In this document: one piece after another, positions 9,042 through 18,120 of the stretch
Position numbering within the stretch: the stretch's first letter is position 1
Layout: every line of letters begins with the position of its first letter
Assembly (NCBI RefSeq): GCF_004006235.1
Contig: NZ_CP034753.1
Location: 3,596,001 to 3,660,000, forward strand
Length of the DNA stretch: 64,000 bases
Direction of reading: 5' to 3'
DNA from: Agromyces sp. LHK192
Lineage (GTDB): Bacteria > Actinomycetota > Actinomycetes > Actinomycetales > Microbacteriaceae
Program-made: the position numbers and the translations under genes
Notes under the pieces: generated by a model
The model's database searches: none
What the model was told of the DNA's origin: nothing
The model's input: the letters and a program-made list of their open reading frames with translations, nothing else

Positions 9042-9125
9042 ACATTGTGGGGTTTGGAAAGTCACTGCGCGGCCCCGTTTCGGGGGTCGCGGGACTCGGG
9101 CCGCGCGGAGCCGCCGGTCGGGGAG

Positions 9126-9794
9126 CTACTCCCGCTCGGGATTCCCCGCCCACCAGCCGAGGGTGTGGTGGATGTGCCGGTGCATGAGCTCGCGAGCCGC
9201 CGTCGCGTCGCCGGCCGCGAGGTGGTCGAGCAGCACGAGGTGCTCGGCCGCCGATTCGCCGAGCCGATCCGACTCCAGCATCGTCGCGAGACCCACCAGC
9301 CGGGTCCGCGAACGGAGGTCGCGCACGATGTCGACCAGCAGGCGATTGCCGACCATGCGGGTCAGGGTGAGGTGGAACTCAAGGTCGGCGGTGAGGTACG
9401 CCTGCAGGTCGCCCGTCGCCGCACCCTCGACGATCTGGCTCGCGACGGCGCGCAGCTCCTCGAGGCGCTCCGACGGGAACCCGCGCGCGAGCCGCTCCAT
9501 CGCCGGCGGCTCGAGCAACTGCCGCACCTCGACCAGCTCCCGCAGCACCTCGTCGCTGACCTCGGTGACCCGGAACCCCTTGTTGCGCACCGGCTCGACG
9601 AACCCGCGCCCCTCGAGGTCGAGCATGGCCTCGCGCACCGGCGTCGCCGACACGTTGAACTGCGCCGCGAGCGTCGGCACGGTCAGCAGGGTGCCCGGCG
9701 CGAGCTCACCCGAGATGATCGCGGCGGACAACGCCTGCTCGACGTGCGCACGCAGGCTCCGCTGCTCGGGCATCCGTACCGACTGCAGGCTCAT
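9126..9794 (-). CDS. GntR family regulator with FCD ligand-binding domain
   Basis: This is a 222-residue regulator. A winged helix-turn-helix spans about residues 10-75, with the family signature GTLLTVPTLAAQFNVSATPV followed by REAM. An all-alpha FCD effector domain spans about 85-215, with metal- or ligand-binding histidines in EFHLTL and HRHIHHTLG. The chosen ATG has GGGAGG about 12 nt upstream; a second in-frame ATG seven codons later is also possible. It sits between the prolidase gene and the catabolic operon, 28 bp after the former. It is therefore the likely local repressor, with a pathway intermediate or hydroxyproline as effector. The shared 12-bp palindromes in two promoters of the run support this. 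Confidence 0.9.
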   Translation of the reverse strand: MSLQSVRMPEQRSLRAHVEQALSAAIISGELAPGTLLTVPTLAAQFNVSATPVREAMLDLEGRGFVEPVRNKGFRVTEVSDEVLRELVEVRQLLEPPAMERLARGFPSERLEELRAVASQIVEGAATGDLQAYLTADLEFHLTLTRMVGNRLLVDIVRDLRSRTRLVGLATMLESDRLGESAAEHLVLLDHLAAGDATAARELMHRHIHHTLGWWAGNPERE

Positions 9795-9822
9795 CCCTGG
9801 CCCCTCCCGTCGTCGCACGTCG

Positions 9823-11337
9823 TCACCTGGTGCGCATCCACTCCTCGAGCCCCCCGGCATCGAGCGGCAGCGCGTCCGAGAGCACCTCGGAACCGACGCT
9901 GGTGACCAAGATATCGTCCTCGATGCGTACGCCGATGCCCCGCAATTCGGGAGGAAGCGTCTCGTCGAAGGTGTGGAAGTAGAGCCCGGGCTCAACCGTG
10001 AGCACCATGCCCGGCTGCATCGTCGCGCCCTGGTACGCCTCGTAGCTCGACCCGGCGCAGTCGTGCACGTCGAGACCGAGGTGGTGGCCGATGCCGCACA
10101 CGAGGTATCGGCGGTGGTGCTGGCCCTCGGGCGAGAGCGCCTCGTCGACCGAGACCGGCAGCAGCCCCCAGTCGTGCAGGCCGTTCGCGATGACCTCCAT
10201 GGCCGCGTTGTGGAAGTCGGTGAAGGCCCGACCAGGTGCGACGGCGGCCAGGCCCGCGCGGTGGGCGCGCTCGACCAGGTCGTGCGCCTCGCGCTGCGCC
10301 GGACTGAAGGTGCCCGACGCCGGGAAGGTCCGGGTCACGTCGGCCGTGTAGTACGACCGGGTCTCGACGCCCATGTCGAGGAGCAGCAGTTCGTCGGGCA
10401 CGACCGGGCCGTCGCAGCGCACCCAGTGCAGGGTCGGAGCGTGGCCGGCGCTGCCGACGATGGTCGCGTAGCCGGGGCCGTTCCCGGCCGTCCGGGCATG
10501 GCGGTCGAACGTGCCCTGCAGCCAGCGCTCACCGCCGTGCTCGATCGCCCGCGGCACCTCGCGGACGACCTCGGCGAACCCGTCGACCGTGGCGTCGACC
10601 GCGCGGCGGAGCTCGAGGATCTCCCACGCGTCCTTGACCATGCGCAGTTCGGCGAGGACGCGACCGAGCGCGGCGGCTCCCGGGCCGGGTGCGAGCAGCG
10701 GATGCCCCGGCGCGCCGCCGACCAGCACCTCCCCCGCGCGGGGCAGGGCGGCCTCGATCGCACCGAGCGGCGCGACGCGCAGGTCGAGCGCCGCCGACCA
10801 GTCGTCGAGGCTCGGCGCCGAGCCGACCCACAACTCGCCGTGCAGGGCGTCGCGGAAGAACCCGACTTCGCCGGGGTACGCGGGCGGCGGCAGGTACAGG
10901 GTCGCGTCGTGGCCGCCGGGCGCGGGCGTCATGACGAGCACGCCGTCCTCGACGGGGCATCCGGTGAGCCAGAAGAAGTCGCTGTCGGGTCGGAAGTCGT
11001 ACGTCGTGTCGTTCGAGCGCACGGGCGCCGTTCCCGATGCGACCGCGATGACGCGGCCCGGGAATTCGGCCGACAGCCGCGCCCGGTGGGCCGCCGCGGC
11101 CGCGGCGGCGCCGGGCTGGACGTTCGGCGTGCGATCGGGGGTGCCCCACCCCGTCGCCATGTACTCCAGGAACGCGGGGACCTCGGCGAGCCGCGGCAGG
11201 CGAGGGTCGGGCGCGGCCGGCTGCGGCATGCTCGTCGCCGGGGCGGCCGGAGCGGCCGCGTGCCCGTGGCGCTCGTGCCCCTCGTGACGGTGCGACTCCT
11301 GGCCGTGCGACCCGTGGCGGTGTGCGGTGTCGGTCAT
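9823..11337 (-). CDS. Xaa-Pro aminopeptidase (M24 family, PepP-like) with His-rich N-terminus
   Basis: This is a 504-residue M24 metallopeptidase. An aminopeptidase-P N-terminal domain spans about residues 80-215 and the pita-bread catalytic domain about 240-500. All five metal ligands can be placed: D321 (LLLLDMGVE), D333 (YTADVTRTF), H418 (GIGHHLGLDVHD), E449 (TVEPGLY) and E473 (VRIEDDI). It would remove N-terminal residues preceding proline or hydroxyproline in imported peptides. The first 26 residues contain eight histidines, which is unusual for the family; this may be a metal-binding tail. The ATG overlaps the upstream stop (ATGA), coupling it to the iminopeptidase-like gene. No signal peptide is seen, so it is cytoplasmic. 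Confidence 0.92.
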   Translation of the reverse strand: MTDTAHRHGSHGQESHRHEGHERHGHAAAPAAPATSMPQPAAPDPRLPRLAEVPAFLEYMATGWGTPDRTPNVQPGAAAAAAAHRARLSAEFPGRVIAVASGTAPVRSNDTTYDFRPDSDFFWLTGCPVEDGVLVMTPAPGGHDATLYLPPPAYPGEVGFFRDALHGELWVGSAPSLDDWSAALDLRVAPLGAIEAALPRAGEVLVGGAPGHPLLAPGPGAAALGRVLAELRMVKDAWEILELRRAVDATVDGFAEVVREVPRAIEHGGERWLQGTFDRHARTAGNGPGYATIVGSAGHAPTLHWVRCDGPVVPDELLLLDMGVETRSYYTADVTRTFPASGTFSPAQREAHDLVERAHRAGLAAVAPGRAFTDFHNAAMEVIANGLHDWGLLPVSVDEALSPEGQHHRRYLVCGIGHHLGLDVHDCAGSSYEAYQGATMQPGMVLTVEPGLYFHTFDETLPPELRGIGVRIEDDILVTSVGSEVLSDALPLDAGGLEEWMRTR

Positions 11338-12650
11338 GCTGCGGTTCCCTCCTCATCCCGGCGCGGTCCCCCGCGCTCGGCGACCAGGTCGCGCAGGCGC
11401 GGGAACACCCGCTCCGACCCGATCCCGTCGTGCTCGTACTCGTTGGTGACCCAGGCCTGCAGGTTGCCGACCGCCCGGGCGGTGTCGAGCTGCAGGCCGG
11501 CGTCGACGTACATGTCGTCGTAGTAGACGGCCGCGGCGACCGGCACCTCGTTCGCGGCGAGCCGGTCGAGGTCGTACAGCGGCGACCAGTCGTCGCGTCG
11601 GGCGAGCAGCTCGACCGCGTCGCGGAACGGACGCAACGCACGGATCTCGTCGAACATCCAGGGGTACATCATCTCCCCGGTGAACAGCAGCGGGCGCGCC
11701 TCCTCTGCGAACTGCGGATGCCTCGTCCGCTCGGCCTCGGCCGCCCAGGCGGTCGCGCCGGGGCCGGCGCCGTAGATCGACTCCTGCATGACCGCGAAGA
11801 GCGGGTTGTCGGCGTAGGAGCTGCGCGCCATGACCTGCGAGAGGAACGTCTCGCTGAATTCGCCCGACTCCCCGTCGAACGCCTCGTCGACGAGGTGGTG
11901 CATCCGCTCGTATCCCGGCTTCATGCCGAAGTCGATGCCGAGGCTCTGGAACCGGCGGACCGTCAGCCGGTCGCCGTCGGGCAGCCTGACGTCCGACGCG
12001 GCGAGGGCGTCGGCGATGCGGGCGACGGATGCCTCGTGGTGCCGGTAGCGGGCGTAGAACTCGCGGTTCTTCTGCTCGGTGCGCGGGTACGTGCGCCGGT
12101 AGACCTCGGATGCGTCGGGGTGCACGCTCGCGAGTCCGCCCGTCACGTAGCAGGCGGCGAGGCCCTCCGGGGCCTGCGACAGGTACGTGAGGGTGAGGAA
12201 CCCGCCGTAGCTCTGCCCCAGCGTCGACCATCGGCGCCCGTCGAAGACGGCGCGCCGCAGGTGCTCGGCGTCGGCGACGATCGAGTCGGCGCGGAAGTGC
12301 GCGAGGTACGCGGCCTGCGCGGCCGCGTCGCCGACCCGGCCGATGTTGCGCCCCGACACGGGCGTCGACCGGCCGGTGCCGCGCTGGTCGAGCAGCACGA
12401 CCCGGTGGGTCTGCAGCGCCTCGCCCACCCAGCCGTCGGGCCCGGTCGGCCGGGGGCCCTTCCCGCCCGGTCCGCCCTGCAGGTAGACGAGCACCGGCAG
12501 GTCCCGGTCATGGCGGCGTTCAGGCGCGACGATCTCGCGGGCGAACACCTCGATCGTGGCGGCATCCCGGTCGCCGAACCAGTCGAGCGGCACCCGCTCG
12601 ACGTGGTCGCGCACGTGCATGCCCGGGCTCGTGTACTCCGCGGTGATCAT
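11334..12650 (-). CDS. Proline iminopeptidase-like alpha/beta hydrolase (S33 family)
   Basis: This is a 438-residue S33-type peptidase. The oxyanion motif YLQGGPGGKGP lies near residues 56-66, DQRGTGRS at 88-95, and the nucleophile S147 in GQSYGGF. A large cap region precedes the C-terminal histidine region (NEYEHDGIGS). Prolyl aminopeptidases of this type release N-terminal proline, often also hydroxyproline, from peptides. It lies between the peptide transporter and the prolidase and overlaps both neighbours by four bases, so it probably works on imported Pro/Hyp peptides. The start at 12650 is chosen by the ATGA overlap; the upstream open frame is a shadow of the ATPase gene. Confidence 0.88.
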   Translation of the reverse strand: MITAEYTSPGMHVRDHVERVPLDWFGDRDAATIEVFAREIVAPERRHDRDLPVLVYLQGGPGGKGPRPTGPDGWVGEALQTHRVVLLDQRGTGRSTPVSGRNIGRVGDAAAQAAYLAHFRADSIVADAEHLRRAVFDGRRWSTLGQSYGGFLTLTYLSQAPEGLAACYVTGGLASVHPDASEVYRRTYPRTEQKNREFYARYRHHEASVARIADALAASDVRLPDGDRLTVRRFQSLGIDFGMKPGYERMHHLVDEAFDGESGEFSETFLSQVMARSSYADNPLFAVMQESIYGAGPGATAWAAEAERTRHPQFAEEARPLLFTGEMMYPWMFDEIRALRPFRDAVELLARRDDWSPLYDLDRLAANEVPVAAAVYYDDMYVDAGLQLDTARAVGNLQAWVTNEYEHDGIGSERVFPRLRDLVAERGGPRRDEEGTAA

Positions 12651-13561
12651 TCCCGGCCTCCTCCGATCGCACCGACGCTCGATGCTCCGTGCCTCGGCTG
12701 CGTCGCATCCGTCTCGCCCGCCGCCTCGGCGGCGAGCATCTCCAGTCTGCGCCGATCCCACTCGGGATCGATGCGCGGCACCGCCGCGAGCAGGTTGCGC
12801 GTGTACTCGTGCTGCGGTCGCTCGAACACCTCGTCTCGCGTGCCCGACTCGACGATCCGGCCACGGTGCATCACCGCGATGGTGTCGGCGATCTGCCGCA
12901 CGACCGCGAGGTCGTGGGCGATGAACACGTAGCTCAGCCCGAGGTCGTCCTTGAGCTCGTTCAGCAGGTTGATGACGCGGGCCTGCACCGAGACGTCCAG
13001 CGCGGAGACCGCCTCGTCGCAGATGACGAGCTTCGGCCTGAGGGCGAGCGCCCGGGCGATGCCGATGCGCTGCGCCTGGCCGCCCGAGAACTGCGACGGG
13101 TAGCGCTGCGCGTGATCGGGGTTCAGGCCGACGCGATCCATGAGCTCGGCCACGAACGCGCGGCGCCCCTGCGGCGGCCGGATGCCCTGGTAGTCCAGCG
13201 GAGCGGAGATCAGCCGTTCGACGGTGTGCTTCGGGTTCAGCGACGAGTACGGGTCCTGGAACACGACCTGCACGTTCTGGCGGAACGCGGTGAGCGTGCG
13301 GCCGCGCGCCGACGTGACATCCTCGCCGTCGAACTCGAGCGTGCCCCGCGTCGGATCGATGAGCTTCGCGATGATGCGCGCCGTCGTCGACTTGCCCGAT
13401 CCCGACTCGCCCACGATGCCGAGCGTGCCGCCACGCGGCACCTCGAAGCTCACGTCGTCGACCGCGGTGAACCTCAGCTTCCCGGCGACGACCTTGCCGG
13501 TGCCCTTCGTCACGAACTCCTTGGTGACGCCGCGTGCGGCGAGGATGGGTCCGGCGCTCAT
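12647..13561 (-). CDS. Oligopeptide ABC transporter ATP-binding protein (OppF/DppF-like)
   Basis: This is a 304-residue ABC ATPase. Walker A is GESGSGKST (51-59), the Q-loop region FQDPYSSLNP lies near 101-110, the signature is FSGGQAQR (158-165) and Walker B is KLVICDEAVSALDV (177-190). The C-terminal tail has the LAAVPRIDPE segment typical of oligopeptide/dipeptide importer ATPases. It is the second of two adjacent nucleotide-binding subunits and overlaps both neighbours (ATGA). It energises import of the peptides handled by the peptidases encoded next to it. Confidence 0.93.
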   Translation of the reverse strand: MSAGPILAARGVTKEFVTKGTGKVVAGKLRFTAVDDVSFEVPRGGTLGIVGESGSGKSTTARIIAKLIDPTRGTLEFDGEDVTSARGRTLTAFRQNVQVVFQDPYSSLNPKHTVERLISAPLDYQGIRPPQGRRAFVAELMDRVGLNPDHAQRYPSQFSGGQAQRIGIARALALRPKLVICDEAVSALDVSVQARVINLLNELKDDLGLSYVFIAHDLAVVRQIADTIAVMHRGRIVESGTRDEVFERPQHEYTRNLLAAVPRIDPEWDRRRLEMLAAEAAGETDATQPRHGASSVGAIGGGRE

Positions 13562-14421
13562 CGAGCGACCCCCTTCAGCGTCTCGAACGGATCGTCGATG
13601 CGCGGGAGTGCGTCGAGCAGAGATCGCGTGTACGGTGCGCGCGGCGCGGTGAAGACCTGCTCGGTCGTGCCGCGTTCGACCTCGGCGCCGTCGCGCATGA
13701 CGAGCACGTCGTCGGCGACCCGGCTGACGACCGCGAGGTCGTGCGTGATGAAGATCATGCCCGTGCCCGTCTCGCGCTGGAGGTCGGCGAGGAGGTCGAG
13801 GATCTGCGCCTGCACGGTCACGTCGAGCGCGGTCGTCGGCTCGTCGCAGATGATCAGGTCGGGCTCGAGGCAGATCGCCATCGCGATCATGATGCGTTGG
13901 CGCATCCCGCCCGAGAACTGGTGCGGGTACTGGTCGACCCGGCGCTCGGGGTCGGTGATGCGCACGCGCTCGAGCGCGTCGATCGCGACCTTCCTCGCGG
14001 CCGCCCGGCTGCCCCCTCGATGCGCGCGATAGGCCTCGGTGATCTGCAGGCCGACCGTGTAGTACGGGTTCAGCGACGACAGCGGGTCCTGGAACACCAT
14101 CGCGATGCGGTCCCCGCGGATGCGACGGAGGTCGCGGTCGCTGCGACCCAGCAACTCGTGCCCGAAGAGCCTCGCACTGCCGGTCGCCCGACCGCCGCGC
14201 GGCAGGAGGCCCATGACGGCGAGCGACGTCATCGACTTGCCCGACCCGGACTCGCCGACGATGCCGAGCGTCTCGCCCTGCTCGACGCGGAACGACGCGT
14301 CGTGGACGACGGTCGCCGTGCCCTGCGAGGTCGGGAACTCGACGCGGAGGTGCTCGACCTCGAGCAGCGGCGCACCGGCGACCGGGATCGAGATGGTGCG
14401 TGCCGTGGAGATGCCGCTCAT
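13558..14421 (-). CDS. Oligopeptide ABC transporter ATP-binding protein (OppD/DppD-like)
   Basis: This is a 287-residue ABC ATPase with Walker A GESGSGKSM (56-64), signature FSGGMRQR and Walker B DLIICDEPTTALDV. At 287 residues it is shorter than many OppD proteins (about 330), having little of the C-terminal Fe-S-like extension. It pairs with the following OppF-like ATPase. Its ATG overlaps the permease stop (ATGA), and the longer upstream frame is a shadow of the permease gene. Confidence 0.92.
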   Translation of the reverse strand: MSGISTARTISIPVAGAPLLEVEHLRVEFPTSQGTATVVHDASFRVEQGETLGIVGESGSGKSMTSLAVMGLLPRGGRATGSARLFGHELLGRSDRDLRRIRGDRIAMVFQDPLSSLNPYYTVGLQITEAYRAHRGGSRAAARKVAIDALERVRITDPERRVDQYPHQFSGGMRQRIMIAMAICLEPDLIICDEPTTALDVTVQAQILDLLADLQRETGTGMIFITHDLAVVSRVADDVLVMRDGAEVERGTTEQVFTAPRAPYTRSLLDALPRIDDPFETLKGVAR

Positions 14422-15413
14422 GCCGCCTTCACCCTCACTCTCGGGTCGAGTCCCGTGTAGGCGACGTCGACGACCATGTTGCCGATGACCACGAGCAGGC
14501 CGGCGAGGAGCGTGACGCCCATGATGACCGGCTGGTCGTTCTTGGTGATGGAATCCGCCGCGAGCTTGCCGACCCCGTTGAGGCCGAACACGGTCTCGGT
14601 GATCAGCGCACCGCCGAGGAGCCCCGCGAAGTCCATGCCGAACAGGGTGACGACGGGCGTCAGCGACGGTCGGAGCGCGTGGCGCTGCACGACGAGCGAT
14701 CGGTCGAGGCCCTTCGCACGGGCCGTGCGCATGAAGTTCTGGCCGAGCGTGTCGATGACGTTGGTGCGCACGATGCGCGAGTACATCGCGGCATACCCGA
14801 AGGCGAGCACCATCCACGGCATGAGGTACGCCTGGAACCAGGCGATCGGGTCCTCCGAGAACTCGGCCGCGTGCGGGAACGGCAGCCATTGCAGCTGCAC
14901 GACGAGCACGTACTGCAGGAGCAGCGCGACGAAGTAGTTCGGCAGGCTGATGCCGGCGAGCGCAGCGAACATCACCGAGCGGTCCCACCCGGTGCCCTGC
15001 TTCAGGGCGCTGAGCAGGCCGCCGCCGACGCCGGCGAGCAGCCACAGCACGGCGGCGCCGATCGCGACCGTGACGCTGACCGGCATCCGGTCGGCGATCA
15101 TCTCGGTCACCGACTGGTTCGTCTGGAAGCTGAACCCGAGGCAGGGGGCCGCGCAGGTCACGGCGTTCGCACCCTCGCCGTAGGTGCGGCCGGTGAAGAT
15201 GCCACTGACGAACTGCCAGTACTGCTGGAAGAACGGCAGGTCGAGGCCGAGCTGCGAACGGATCTGGTCGATCCGCTCGGGAGTGCACGTCTTGCCGCAG
15301 ATCTGCACCGCCGGGTCGGGGGAGAGCCAGAAGAAGATCGCGAAGGTGAACAGCGAGATCAGGAAGAGGACGAGGATGCCGGCGAGCACGCGCCGGAGGA
15401 GGTAGAAGAGCAT
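14418..15413 (-). CDS. Peptide ABC transporter permease (DppB/OppB-like)
   Basis: This is a 331-residue integral membrane protein. The first helix, beginning MLFYLLRRVLAGILVLF, has the classic DppB N-terminus. An extracytoplasmic loop carries cysteine pairs (CGKTC and CAAPC), and five further helices follow. The EAA-type loop ARAKGLDRSLVVQRHALRPS contacts the ATPases. The CGKTC/CAAPC loop could form disulphides outside the membrane. The stop of the upstream permease overlaps the ATG by one base (TGATG). Confidence 0.92.
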   Translation of the reverse strand: MLFYLLRRVLAGILVLFLISLFTFAIFFWLSPDPAVQICGKTCTPERIDQIRSQLGLDLPFFQQYWQFVSGIFTGRTYGEGANAVTCAAPCLGFSFQTNQSVTEMIADRMPVSVTVAIGAAVLWLLAGVGGGLLSALKQGTGWDRSVMFAALAGISLPNYFVALLLQYVLVVQLQWLPFPHAAEFSEDPIAWFQAYLMPWMVLAFGYAAMYSRIVRTNVIDTLGQNFMRTARAKGLDRSLVVQRHALRPSLTPVVTLFGMDFAGLLGGALITETVFGLNGVGKLAADSITKNDQPVIMGVTLLAGLLVVIGNMVVDVAYTGLDPRVRVKAA

Positions 15414-16372
15414 CAGGCGGCGTCTCCCGCGTCGAGGGCCTTGCGCAGGTGGTCGCCGAGGACCGTGAACGCGAAGACGGTGAGGAAGAGGAAGGTGCCG
15501 GGGATGAGGAAGTACATCGGGTCGACCGCGTACCAGCCGACGGCCGTCGCGATCATCTGGCCCCACGACGGCGTCGGCGGCGTCACGCCGACGCCGAGGA
15601 ACGACAGACCCGCCTCGGTGCCGATATAGCCGGGCACGGCGAGCGTCGCGAGCACGATGATCGTGCCGCGGAGGTTCGGCAGCACCTCGCGGAACGCGAT
15701 CTTGAGCGGGGTCGCGCCAGACGCGCGGGCGGCCTCGACGAACTCGCTGTTGCGCAGCGACAGGGTCTGCCCGCGGATGATGCGTGCGGTGTACGGCCAG
15801 CCGAAGATGCTGAGGACGACCACGAGCAGCGCGGGCCGGTTGCCGGCCGGCAGCGCCGACAGCAACGCGATCATGAAGATCAGCGTCGGGAACGCCATCA
15901 GGAAGTCCATGACGCGCGAGATGACCTGGTCGGCGACGCCGCCGAAGTATCCGGCGATCATGCCGAGGACGACGCCGATGGTGGTGGTGACGAGGGTCGC
16001 GCTCACCGCGATGAGCAGCGACACCCGCGCGCCGTATGCGATGCGGATGAAGATGTCACGGCCGTTGCCCGGCTCGACGCCGAACCAGTGCTCGGCGCTG
16101 ATCCCGCCGAGCGGGCCGATCGGCAGGCCGCCGAGGTCGGAGTCGATCGCGTCCGGGTCGAACTCGTACGGATCCCAGCCGGTGATGGCCGAGAGCGCGG
16201 GCGCGAAGATCGCCATGAGGGCGATCGCGACGATGATCGCGATCGAGACGACCGCGCCCGGGGACGTGCGGAGCGAGTGCAGGACACGACGGGCCGGGGT
16301 GGGGGCACCGCCCGAAGGCAGTGCCCCCTTCGCCTCGGTCTCGACGGCCAGTTCGCTGGGAACCGTGCTCAT
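15413..16372 (-). CDS. Peptide ABC transporter permease (DppC/OppC-like)
   Basis: This is a 319-residue permease with a cytoplasmic N-terminal segment of about 35 residues and six predicted helices. It has the EAA loop EAARASGATPLKIAFREVLP that docks with the ATP-binding subunits. A periplasmic-type loop between the first two helices (DPDAIDSDLGGLPIG) is typical of DppC. It forms a heterodimer with the downstream DppB-like protein. The gap to the solute-binding protein gene upstream is 6 bp, consistent with one transcript. Confidence 0.92.
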   Translation of the reverse strand: MSTVPSELAVETEAKGALPSGGAPTPARRVLHSLRTSPGAVVSIAIIVAIALMAIFAPALSAITGWDPYEFDPDAIDSDLGGLPIGPLGGISAEHWFGVEPGNGRDIFIRIAYGARVSLLIAVSATLVTTTIGVVLGMIAGYFGGVADQVISRVMDFLMAFPTLIFMIALLSALPAGNRPALLVVVLSIFGWPYTARIIRGQTLSLRNSEFVEAARASGATPLKIAFREVLPNLRGTIIVLATLAVPGYIGTEAGLSFLGVGVTPPTPSWGQMIATAVGWYAVDPMYFLIPGTFLFLTVFAFTVLGDHLRKALDAGDAA

Positions 16373-16378
16373 GGGTGA

Positions 16379-18079
16379 CTACTCGGCGTCCTTGAGTCCG
16401 ACCGAGACGTAGTCGATGCCGCCCGAGAACCCGGCGTGGCTGTACGCACCGGCGATGTTGTCGCCGACGACCATGACCGTCTTCTCGTAGAGCAGCGGCA
16501 CCTGGGGCGCGAGCTCCATGATCTGCTCGTCGAGCGCGCCCCATGCGGCGTTCGCCTCGTCGACGTCGGCCATGAGCCGGATCTCGGCCATGCGCTCGTT
16601 GACGGCGGGGTCGTTCAGCTGCGCGATGTTCGAGTTGCCCTTCTCGAAGATCTGCGATCCCTCGAACAGCGGCGGCAGGAAGGTCGCGCCGGTCGGCCAG
16701 TCCGGGCACCAGCCCGTGATGGCGGCGTCGTGCTGCTGCGAGAGCGTGCCGATGACCTCGTAGTAGGTCGACGTGTCGATGAGGTTGAAGTCCACCGTGA
16801 TGCCGGCCTTCGACAGCGACTGCTGCACGGCCTCCGCCTGCGCCTGCATCTTCGGCTGGTTGCGGATGTCGAGCGTGAACTCGAACCCGTCGGGGTACCC
16901 GGCCTCGGCGAGCAGTTCCTTCGCCGCCTCGGGGTCGCCGGTCTGCTCGTCGGTGCCGTACAGGTCGAACTCCTCGCGGCCGACGACGGTCGGCGGCATG
17001 ATCGTCGTCGCGATGTCGGCGAGCTGGCTGCCGCCGGTCGCGTCCTTGACGGCCTCCTTGTCCATGGCGACGTTGATCGCCTGACGCACGAGGACGTTGT
17101 CCATGCCGGGCTTCGTGGTGTTGAGGCCCATGTACGTGGTGCAGCCCTGCAGGCCGGCGATGGTGCGCTCCTGGATCTCCGGCGTCTGGATGCGCGCGAT
17201 CGAGGCGGCCGAGACGGAGCCGGCGATCGCGTTCGCGTCGTCGCCCTGACCGGCGATCATGCGCTCGTCGATGGTCGCGGCGTCGAGGCCGAAGGTCCAC
17301 TCGAACGAGTCGGGTGCTGCGGTGCGCACCTCGTCGGTCTCGGGGTCCCAATGCTCGTTGCGCTCGAGCACGAGGGTGCTGCCGCGCTGGTACTCGGTGA
17401 CCCTGTAGGGCCCGGAGGCGATGGGCTGCTCGTCGACGCTCGTCGTCGTGACGTCGCCGTCGACGGGGAACGGCGTGAACGGGGCCTGGCCGACGACGGC
17501 GTCGAAGTCGGCGTAGGGCTGGTTGAGGTGGAACACGATGGTCTGGTCGTCGGGCGTCTCGATCGTGTCGAGCGGGCCGGAGGCGTAGAACCCCTCGTAT
17601 CCATCGGGGATGTCGAGGACGAGCTTCGCGTAGGGCGAGCCGATCGAGATCGACGGGTCGAGCGAGCGCTCGACGCCGAACTTCACGTCCCTGCTCGTGA
17701 TGGGGGTGCCGTCCTCGAAGTAGACGTCGTCCTTGAGCGTGTACGTCCAGACGGTGTTGTCCTCGTTCGGCGTGCCGAGCGCGGTCGCGAGGTCGGGCAC
17801 GATCTCGGTGCCCTCGTCGCCCTCGCCCGCGCCCTGTGTGGTGAGGGTGCGGTAGATGAGGCGGTAGAAGTTGTTGACGCCGCCGTCGAAGCCCTGGGCC
17901 GGGTCGAGGTGCGAGAAGTCGGCGTTCTGCAGGACGCGGAGCGTGCCGCCGGTGGCGGGCGCTCCGCTCACGCCGCCGGAGCCGGACGCTGAGCCTCCGC
18001 CTCCGCCGCCGCCGGTGCAGCCGGTGAGCGCGAGCGAGCCGACCAGGGCCAGCCCGAGGAACACGGTGCCTTTCTTCAT
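16379..18079 (-). CDS. Peptide-binding lipoprotein of ABC transporter (SBP family 5)
   Basis: This is a 566-residue solute-binding protein. The signal peptide ends in a lipobox LTGC with lipid-anchored C21, followed by a Gly/Ser linker. The mature part has the family-5 features: TLRVLQNADFSHLDPAQG near the N-terminus and the YTLKDDVYFEDGTPITSRDV block. It would capture peptides outside the membrane for the Dpp-like permease. A strong GAAGGAGATCAC precedes the ATG. Within this locus I infer that proline- or hydroxyproline-containing, possibly glycosylated, peptides are the ligands, but the fold alone does not show this. Confidence 0.93.
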   Translation of the reverse strand: MKKGTVFLGLALVGSLALTGCTGGGGGGGSASGSGGVSGAPATGGTLRVLQNADFSHLDPAQGFDGGVNNFYRLIYRTLTTQGAGEGDEGTEIVPDLATALGTPNEDNTVWTYTLKDDVYFEDGTPITSRDVKFGVERSLDPSISIGSPYAKLVLDIPDGYEGFYASGPLDTIETPDDQTIVFHLNQPYADFDAVVGQAPFTPFPVDGDVTTTSVDEQPIASGPYRVTEYQRGSTLVLERNEHWDPETDEVRTAAPDSFEWTFGLDAATIDERMIAGQGDDANAIAGSVSAASIARIQTPEIQERTIAGLQGCTTYMGLNTTKPGMDNVLVRQAINVAMDKEAVKDATGGSQLADIATTIMPPTVVGREEFDLYGTDEQTGDPEAAKELLAEAGYPDGFEFTLDIRNQPKMQAQAEAVQQSLSKAGITVDFNLIDTSTYYEVIGTLSQQHDAAITGWCPDWPTGATFLPPLFEGSQIFEKGNSNIAQLNDPAVNERMAEIRLMADVDEANAAWGALDEQIMELAPQVPLLYEKTVMVVGDNIAGAYSHAGFSGGIDYVSVGLKDAE

Positions 18080-18120
18080 GTGATCTCCTTCTCGGTGGGG
18101 TTGGTGGTGCGTGGGTTCGG

